Below, piece by piece: positions 34,332 to 64,000 of a stretch of DNA of 64,000 nucleotides (its first letter is position 1; the number at the start of each line of letters is the position of its first letter). The notes beneath the pieces were generated by a model. That model saw nothing but the letters and a program-made list of their open reading frames with translations, was not told the DNA's origin and ran no database searches. This DNA is from Sebastes aleutianus (taxonomy: Eukaryota; Chordata; Actinopteri; Perciformes; Sebastidae): positions 6,668,243 through 6,732,242 of the forward strand of contig CAKAKS010000066.1 in assembly GCA_916700875.1 (NCBI GenBank). Direction: 5' to 3'. Made by a program: the position numbers and the translations under genes.

Positions 34332-34422
34332 ACTGAGGGACACTTGAGCATTGCGTTGTAACCTGCATCCGAATGGATGGAAGAAGCAGCTTTTTCTGAA
34401 AACAATTCAACCCAAACAGCAA

Positions 34423-34999
34423 TTAAAGGTTCAGTATGCAGGATTTGGCAACATCTAGTGGTGTGGTTGCAGATTGTAACCAACTAAGTACCCCTCCGCT
34501 CACTCCTCCCTTTCCAAGACTGCGGTAACGTGAGCCGCCGAGTGCAAAACTGTGGTAACGCCGTTCACTTCAACCAGAGGTCATCCTTACCATAATAATA
34601 CATTTTTAGGAGCAATGGAAGTCAGACGGCGGCTGGCGGTACCACGGTTTTACACTCTGCGGCTCATGTTACCGCAGTTTCATAAGCGACTTTCATATTG
34701 TTTTAAGTTACCTGAAGGCCAACATAGTTCTCTGACACGCTTATGAAACTGCGGTAACATGAGCCGCAGAGTGTAAAACCGTGGTACCGCCAGCCGCCGT
34801 CTGACTTCCGTTGCTCCTGAAGAAGTGTTATTATGGTAAGGATGGCCTCTGAGCGAGGTGAATGGCGTTACCACGGTTTCACACTGGCTCACGTTACAGC
34901 AGTCTTGGAAAGGGAGAAGTGAGCGGAGGGATACTCAGTTGGTTGCAATCTGCAACCACACCACTAGATGGCGCCACATCTTACACACTGTACCTTTAA
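34423..34999. mobile_element. 577-bp fold-back MITE (giant hairpin), TTAA-bounded
   Basis: It is bounded by TTAA at both ends. The left arm (34423-34688) and right arm (34738-34999) are reverse complements through almost their whole length. The inner 72 bp (34617-34688 against 34738-34809) match perfectly, leaving a 49-base loop. The outer parts are about 85-90 percent alike by eye. Mirrored open frames on the two strands are by-products of the symmetry. It belongs with 3684-3930 and 28481-29058. Confidence 0.9.
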
Positions 35000-37340
35000 A
35001 GGGAGTGAGGATTGATTTTATATTGCACTCCCATGAAGTTGGAGGACTAAACAAACTGAATCCTACATTTCCCATAATGTAAGTGGGTAGCATATTTCAT
35101 TAAACTCTTCCAGCCTGGTAAATGTCTTTCAGACTCCACAACCCCTGTAAGTAACACATGCTTGAGCTGTTAAAATATTGCAGTTTGCATTTAAATCAAG
35201 AACCATCTAAAAAGAGTTGTAAACAAGATTACAAATTTGACTAAACATTAAAAACATCACCTTTCAATTATTAATACACAGTGCAACAGACTCATTTCAG
35301 TCGGTACCAAAACGCTAAAGAGGTTTGATACCCACTCTTACTCAAGTCATGACTTAAGTGCAGTTGAATATCAGCTCTATCTGCAAATCAAGGACGCTTT
35401 GAGACTTCTGCATGCTGTATAAAATTGACTAATGAATACTAATAAATACTATAATAAAAAAGGCCTAGTGGCTTTACCCTATGATTTTACAGAAATTTCA
35501 GGACTAAATGATAACTTGTTCAGTTTGTCTTTCTTTTTCAACCATGTGTGCTTTTCAAACACTTTGCTGCACTCAACTACCAGTCATCAAAATATTGTAT
35601 TTTTTAATTTTTTTTTGTACTTTTAAGAGGCTTTTCATGCCTCTACATCTATTCTGTCACTTCACCACTGCGGCAGTGAGAAGGGTTCAGGGGTCACGGC
35701 AAAGTGGAGAGAGCTGGATGAGTGAGAGGGTTTAAGTTCGCGCAGAGAGTGGAGGATTGTGTATTTCCTAAGAAAACAGGAGCAGCCATTTGAGTGGAGG
35801 TCATGGACATTTCTATGCATGCCGACAGAATAGGTGGAAGCGTTGGAGGAGAAAGGCCTCTTGAAACTAAATGAACTAAAAGCTCTTGGTTTGAATGCTC
35901 TTCAGCCTATACTCTACCAAATGTACTCTAGCTGGAATAAAGCACGCGGGTCAGAAGGGATGTGTGTTGAAGCTTTTAGGCTAACTCTGATTCCCACTTA
36001 AAACCAACTTTAGTTCCCATTTCTAAAGGAGACAAGGCCTTCTCTCTGTATCTGTTTCAGTGCTACTGTATGTTAAAGTCAAATGGAAATCTTCTTCTAC
36101 ACTTTTAGAGGGACTTGTGATGGAAAACGTATGGCTTTATTCCTAAGGTTAATAGCCTGCTGATGCTTAAAACTTCCACCTATAGGATGGGTCAAAAAAA
36201 AAAGAAACTGCCTTCAAATAAAGGTAATATTTGAACGATGTATTTCTTTATTTTATTGACTTATTTTGTGGAGTTCAAAAAAAATTGGTGCTACCAAAGA
36301 ATATGTGTCTTTAATATAGATAGCTTCTCACACACACACATACAAATTATTTACTGATTTCAGGGGTGTAATGCTTGTAAATCCCACATGATGGCAGTAT
36401 GGATCTGAATAATGACCTCTCTTCTCTTGCTTGGCATCTTGGTTTGTAACTTAATATGAATCATAAACACAATTTAAACGCTTTAAAACATCATGTTTTA
36501 ATTGATCAATGACGTTAATATAGATTTTTTTCGATGTGAAAAAACACATTTTGCATATAGCCTATGGATGAATATTGATATTTATGTATTTTTATAAGAG
36601 ACTATGTGGTGTTTACATTTTTTGAGCATGGCGTGGAGGATGTACATAAGCAGGAATTTTCATTGTTGGTCATGGGAATAGTATGTTGACATAATAATCT
36701 TAATTAAAGGTTCACAACCATACATACATACATACATCCTGATTGATGGGATGCAGTTGAAAGCTCTAGCGTGTAAATGGACCTTGAGTTAAGATTATTC
36801 TGTCAAAGACATTTATTATATTAAACATTTTTATACAACTGATAAAAGAGTAGCATAGGGCACATGTAGACAGTTTGTATGAACAGCAGGTGGCGAAATG
36901 GAGCTTCACCCCAATCAGCTTGAAGTGCAGTAATTCAGACTGCAGAGCAGATGTTTTAATAGAGATACAGCAAACACTATAGCAAGTGTCATAGTGCATG
37001 TGACATGACATTTGTATGGTTACCGGTACAAGAAATTAATTAGCTGACAAGTATGCAAAGGAAGACACAAAAACAAATCAGATTGACATCACAGTACCCT
37101 TTAGTAAGATGTAAATGAAGACCATAATTAAGCATAAGCTGAAAGAAAGGTGTCAAAAGCAGTGGGAAGAAGCGAGAACAGGATGGCGGTTATACAGTAT
37201 TCAAAGAAAAGTAGGTATGATGAGTAATATCTCGGTTACGTTTTGGGCATACTGGATTAAACAGTATTAACATTGTTTAAAAATAGGAAAAGATAATACA
37301 GGAAGGTGTGAATTTTGTAATCAGGAAGAAACATTAGAAA
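35000..37340. other. Intergenic, nothing recognised
   Basis: AT-rich, no gene. It contains only a short CATA run near 36719-36738. Confidence 0.45.
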
Positions 37341-37343
37341 ATA

Positions 37344-37540
37344 TTCAGAATCAGAATCGTGTTTATTGCCAGGTGTAAGAGGTATACACTAGGAATTTGC
37401 CTTGGTTTTGTTGGTGCAAATAAGCAGTAAAATAACAAAAGAATAGATAAAAACGTTAGAATAAAATAAGAATAACAAAATTGAAATTCTACCAATATAC
37501 AATATAAGCTATGTTATGCTCTACTGTCCAAAATATGATG
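37344..37540. repeat. Teleost retroelement tail (TTATTGCCAGGTGTAAGAGG type)
   Basis: TTCAGAATCAGAATCGTGTT TATTGCCAGG and GGAATTTGCCTTGGTTTTG are a very common fish repeat, probably a LINE or SINE 3' end. A-rich sequence follows. Confidence 0.6.
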
Positions 37541-37748
37541 CTGAGTAAAGGGAACTGGTGGTGAATCTTGAAGAAATGAAGTTGGGCTATGATCTAAGTG
37601 ATCTCTTACTAAGAAGTTCTGGGGAAAAGTGTTTTGATCCAATATTTTTTTTATTTTTATTTATTTTAAATTTAATTTAATTTGAATTTATTTTTATATA
37701 TATTTTATCATATTACATGTTATGTTATTATTACAATTACAATTACAA

Positions 37749-37752
37749 TTAC

Positions 37753-37791
<39 letters not shown>

Positions 37792-37803
37792 GATTATTAT
37801 TAT
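37749..37803. repeat. ATT trinucleotide microsatellite
   Basis: About 18 units of TTA/ATT with one G interruption, 200 bp upstream of the mccc2 start codon. Confidence 0.9.
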
Positions 37804-37867
37804 TGTTTCTTTAGTAGTAACACCAGTGAGTAGTTAGATTCCTGATCCACTCTCCATGCATCAGAGA

Positions 37868-37945
37868 ACCTCCAGACCAGCTGGTGGCGGTAAAGCACCA
37901 TAAAGCTTGTTTGCATACCCCCATTAAACACCAGTGATTAGGTAG
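37868..37945 (+). repeat. Possible repeat fragment in the mccc2 promoter/5' UTR
   Basis: GGTGGCGGTAAAGCACCATAA followed by GCTTGTTTGC and CCCATTAAACACCA resembles a fish repeat that I recall with the order GGCGGTAATGCACCATAAAG..CCATTAAACACCA. It ends about 55 bases before the ATG at 38000. The match is from memory. Confidence 0.35.
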
Positions 37946-37999
37946 GTTAGCAGGCGAGCAGCTACAAACTGCAACCTTTAGATAAACGTGAGCGTCAAC

Positions 38000-59948
<21,949 letters not shown>

Positions 59949-60508
59949 ATGTAGCTTGTACAGGTGTAGAACTCAGACCTACCTGTAATGTACTGCATTT
60001 AGACTAGTTTTTGTAGTTTTACTTGTGACGTGTCACCAGATTAAGAGCAACAAACAGAAAAAAAAGAAGGAAAAATCACTGAAGTAGAATCACAACCTCG
60101 GATCAATGGGGACGTGATTGGATGGTGTGCTGTTGTTGTGGGATATTTCCACCAATGAGTTGTGCCTTAACTGTTACTATTCCAGTGTAAATGCAAACTG
60201 TACTTAACTATTTCCTTCACCTCTTTTTCCTCATGCTTGGATTGAGTTTTTATCAAAAACTGTAAATGTTGAATTAAAAAAAATATGAAAAAATACAAGC
60301 TGCTTTCTTTTTATTCAGGACCGTTACTGCTGCTCAGTAGAGGAATACAGTATCAGAGGAAAAACAATGTTCAAAAGGGGGCGCTGTCTAGCTATAAATA
60401 TCAGACTGGCCACAGTGTAGAGAGAGGGTCTTTCAGGCTAAATGCCTTTTAGATAACACCATGGTGTTGAGGTATTGACAGAGGAGCTGTTTTAAGGAAA
60501 ATAATAAA
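59949..60508 (+). other. mccc2: mccc2 3' UTR with candidate poly(A) signals
   Basis: After the TAA at 59946-59948 an ATTAAA lies at 60273-60278 in an A-rich stretch, and a canonical AATAAA lies at 60503-60508. Either could end the transcript; the first gives a 3' UTR of about 350 bases. The choice cannot be made from sequence alone. Confidence 0.5.
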
Positions 60509-62868
60509 GAAAAAGTTGAAGATGTCCAGTGCTATTATCTCTGTATGCGCACTTAGAGTAAAATCTCTTGTCCAGAGGCACTAGTGGGTTTATTATGCCT
60601 CTGAGCCAGCATTATGTTTGCTTTTCATGTTTATAATTGTGCAAATATTGTGTTAGCAGGCGGCAATAGGATGTAGTCTTATAGATTGCATCCTGCAGGC
60701 AGAGTGTGCTGTGTACCGACGCTGAGCCACAGAGGAAGAGTGTTTAACTTTACCAGCTGGCCAGCCTATCCTTCCCTTCCCTCCCTCCTTCTCCATTTTG
60801 TCAATTTATCTCTTTAACTGAACAAGCTGCACACAGTTGGTTTGCACACATATTGGTATAGAGACCATCTGAGTTCACTTTGGCAACAAGTTACATTTTT
60901 CCCCTCCATAGGACTTTTAGTGGCTAAGGATTAGGTGCAGCAGTGGATTTGAATGTTTGAACGTCCTCCTATGAAGCCAGCTGGTTAAAATGCTTAACTT
61001 GAAGCCCTTCATGCTCCTCTGTGTATGACTGTGTGGCTGTAGAGTGCCTCACCTTAGGGAGAGCAGAAATAACTGTGTGTGTGTATGTGGGTGGCACACA
61101 TCCTCCACTATCTCGTACCACCAATTTTTAAAAGTGGTCCGCTGGTTTTCGCTTCATCCTCTTCCACCAAATGTCACTGTGGGATCATTACCAAACAGCA
61201 TGAACCAGTTTAAAAAGTTACATTTTTACCGAAGCAAGAAAAACTTTCCAGAGATGTCGAGATCTAATGATTAAAAAAAGTCTTGTCTCGTGCATGTTTT
61301 TCAAGGTATGTGATGAAAGAAATGTCGCATCAATCATTAAGATTTATGATTTGACTCTAGATTCATGAGCTGACCTTTCTCTCTGACTGTGACTGCTCTT
61401 AATTGCAGTAATGATCCGTCACTGGGCGGCTTCCAGGTCTCCTTTAACAGGAGGACGAGGTTGTCCTTTTGTCTTGTCAGAATATCTGGCAAGCTTTCGA
61501 TTTGATGTCAAGTATTTTGGCTGTGAGGTTGTACAGCACTTCACAACCTAGAGGATGACAGCCTTCCCCAGCGCACACTGGATTTAAAGGCAATCAGGAC
61601 AGGTTGCCAGACACACAGACAGATGCTCTCATTAGCAGCTACTTGTGCTGTCAGTGTGTCCCAAACTTGAATGTCTTGGGACCAAAACCAAAAATTCCAC
61701 ATTGAAAAGGGTCAAGTGTCAAACCTGGCACTAACCTTTACAGGACGGCAAGACTTTTCCTCTTAGAAATCCATTTTGTGTCCATCAGTGCTGTGCATGT
61801 CTACCCAGTGTCGCTGCATTATAGAGATAAATGGTGTCTACCGCTAACGAAGGACACAAAGCTGTATTGTAGCTGAGCTGATTATTGCAGCACTTAACGG
61901 CGAGGCAAGCCATACACAATGGGTTGCTATGCGTGGGTCGTGGTATCCAGGGCATCTGGCAATCTTTGTAGAAAACTTCAGAGTCAACTTTGGCTGCTGC
62001 CAACCGTATACGCCAGTTATCAACATGTTACAGTCACAATGAAGAATAGTTGCTGCAACACGTTCTCATCCCACCTCGTCACATACCGACGCTTTGTCAG
62101 ACCACTCGGCGTCACTTTTCGGTCGCAGTAAACACATCCTTAATGTAGTGAATTAAACAAAAACCCTTGCTTATGATTAGGCAACAAAACCACTTAGTTA
62201 GGTTTAGGAAAAAAACAACATGGTTGGGCTTAAAATTCCTGTCTATTCAATGAAATGTGACTTGATGTTGTGAACACAGGACACGAACGAACAGCTGATG
62301 GTAAGCCTGTGTGTGTTGGACTCATCCACCTCCCCTCCCGCCCGCCCTGTGTGTCTCTTTTGCTCTTTTAAACTACGCCACTACAGCACATTCCCTGTGC
62401 GTTTACTGTTGCTGTGGATGGGTTTATGTTGTAGTTATTTGAAAGCCTGGTGCACTGCATACCGAACGTTAATGGCCGTGACCAAGCGACAGTGTTTGAC
62501 GCCCAGGGCTGGTTTCTCAGGTATTCTTGTTGCATTGTTCCATATCCTCATCAAAGTGACAGGAATGTATGTAATTTCTTCCAACTTGGTCACGGAAATG
62601 TACTTTACATAATATATTTTTTTGATTTTTAGTTGGACTACACATTGATTGGATGGGAATGAATAACTGGCTGAAATGGTGTCAACTTGGTACTCTTCCA
62701 GTTTAGGCAAACAACAAAGTACAAACTAATTATTCCTGTAGTAAACCCTTGTCATGTGGCTCATTGTGACTGTTTACTGTTCATAGAAATTAGGTTAATT
62801 CACAGCAGGCTGTTCTGTAGTCAGCAGTTGCAGCCTGAGGGAAACAAACTCCAGGCAGATTGGTTGAT
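60509..62868. other. Downstream intergenic, one repeat patch
   Basis: No gene was recognised. At about 62155-62290 the GATTAGGCAACAAAACCACT and GGTTGGGCTTAAAATTCCT motifs resemble the interior of the element at 686-1279. Confidence 0.5.
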
Positions 62869-63857
62869 TTAAAGCTGCAGTCGGTAACTTTGAGCAAATA
62901 TGATAAAGTTATTTTTTATAAAACGGTCACTATATCCTGACAGTAGTGCATGAGACAGATAATTTGTGAAAAAAAATCATGTTCCTCTGTGTCCTCCTAG
63001 TGCATTTGGAAGATTTCAATGTGCCCGAGTGAAAACAACCAATCAAATCTGTGGAGTCTCTAACACAGCTGTCAGTCACTGCTGGTGAACTTCGATCAAA
63101 CGGACAAACTAGGCAGCGCTGATCAAATATGAATCAAAATTCTGTCACTATAATGCCTATTTCTCTCCTCAAATGTGTTCAGAAACATACTTTAGTGTAC
63201 TGTTTAGCTGTAAAATGAGAACGTTTGTGACGCGGCCACCATATTGAAAACAGTCGAGCCAAAACCAAGCACCGCCCACCGGCCAGAACAAACTTTACGG
63301 TAACAGCATATTTTCAACCTTTTTGAGTTGACCCCCCCCCCCCCCCCCCGAATAATCAGGTTGGTGTTTGCGACCCTCCAGTTTTGTTTAGTTTGAACAG
63401 CTAGCACATTGTCCAATGTGCTCCCGGCACTGTGGATTTTTGATGCGTTCCGTGACTTTCTCTGTCCCCCCGACCCACTGGAAATCCCCCGTCGGAAACT
63501 TGTGCACGCACACGTTGACATTTGACAAACATTTAATAAAATCTATTCTAAGTCAAAATATATAACGTACAGGCGATGCAATGTATAAAAACATTCCCCA
63601 TTCTAAAATATATTCTTTTATTTCTTTCTCCATAACCATCTGGCGACGCCCAGACTGAGAACCGCTGCTTTAGAGACTCCTCTGTACTGATTTGCTCCTA
63701 TGAAATCTTGCAGATGCCATTAGGAGCACTAGGAGGACACAGAGGAACATGCTTTTTTCAGATTACCTGTCTCATGCAATACTGTCAGGCCATAGTGACA
63801 GTTTTATAAAAATAACTTTTTATCATATTTGCTGAAAGTCACCGACTGCAGCTTTAA
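62869..63857. mobile_element. TTAA-bounded MITE with about 190-bp arms, carrying an insertion
   Basis: TTAA (62869-62872) plus AGCTGCAGTCGGTAACTTTG on the left and the inverted TTAAAGCTGCAGTCGGTGAC on the right (TTAA at 63854-63857) are its ends. The arms stay similar through TGTTCCTCTGTGTCCTCCTA and GGAGTCTCTAA. Between about 63300 and 63668 lies another sequence with hAT-like ends (GACGCCCAGACTGAGAACCGCTG on the right) and an 18-base C run. Confidence 0.8.
63332..63349. repeat. Poly(C) run of 18
   Basis: Eighteen uninterrupted C, inside the insertion in the TTAA element. Length may be unreliable in sequencing. Confidence 0.9.
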
Positions 63858-64000
63858 CTGTGAACTAATTTACCCCCAAAAACACAAGTGTGTTGTGAGT
63901 CGGGTTAGTTTGAGGTCAGCAAAATCTTGTCATAAAGTGAAATTCCGCCTACTTATCATTCTTAACCTCCTAGACATTTCTTCATAGTTCAGTGCGAACA

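Noticed and set aside
34552..34892. Two similar 64-70 codon proteins on opposite strands (sharing MEVRRRLAVPRFYTLRL-like sequence)
   Set aside because: They are mirror readings of the two arms of the hairpin MITE, not a gene pair.
24612..37999. A third gene between tle and mccc2
   Set aside because: No run of splice-bounded, protein-like exons was found on either strand. Open frames there are short and mostly inside repeats.
60509..64000. First exon of a downstream gene
   Set aside because: No open frame here shows a recognised family or convincing splice context. The strongest signals are repeats.

Overview
The window is nuclear DNA from a ray-finned (teleost) fish. It is intron-rich and AT-rich, with long CA/GT and CT microsatellites, many short inverted-repeat transposons (MITE and hAT type), tRNA-derived SINE pieces and a LINE 3' fragment. 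Two vertebrate genes can be read exon by exon. Both lie on the + strand with consensus GT-AG splice sites, and every exon junction keeps frame.

Region 1 (1-24611) holds the 3' part of a Groucho/TLE transcriptional corepressor gene. Fifteen coding exons (2981-24611) encode 667 residues: the tail of the Q domain, then the GP, CcN and SP regions, and the whole C-terminal WD40 propeller. The first part of the protein (about 105 residues, judged from TLE3 length) must lie upstream of base 1, because no exon for it is visible in 1-2980. The protein is closest to TLE3 but also carries TLE1-like and private residues. The introns hold a LINE fragment, several MITEs, a split SINE, a large CA/GT cluster and a 257-bp near-perfect palindrome.

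Region 2 (24612-37999) is TLE 3' UTR plus intergenic DNA with no recognisable gene. It is a nest of transposons: hAT-type elements with readable 8-bp target duplications, elements bounded by TTAA, nested insertions, and a 577-bp element that is almost entirely one hairpin.

Region 3 (38000-59948) is a complete mccc2 gene: 17 coding exons and 564 residues, encoding the beta (carboxyltransferase) subunit of mitochondrial 3-methylcrotonyl-CoA carboxylase. Intron 1 contains a 1.7-kb minisatellite with higher-order repeat structure, and a degenerate copy of the intron 5/exon 6 junction of the same gene.

Region 4 (59949-64000) is the mccc2 3' UTR and downstream intergenic DNA, ending in a TTAA-bounded element with another element inside it.

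The two genes have unrelated jobs: nuclear repression through Wnt/Notch/Hes-type partners, and mitochondrial leucine breakdown. They are tandem neighbours, not an operon. I found no convincing new multigene system. The strongest oddities are the internal mccc2 duplication, the higher-order minisatellite, the giant hairpin element, and the possibility that this TLE gene is a paralogue missing from mammals.
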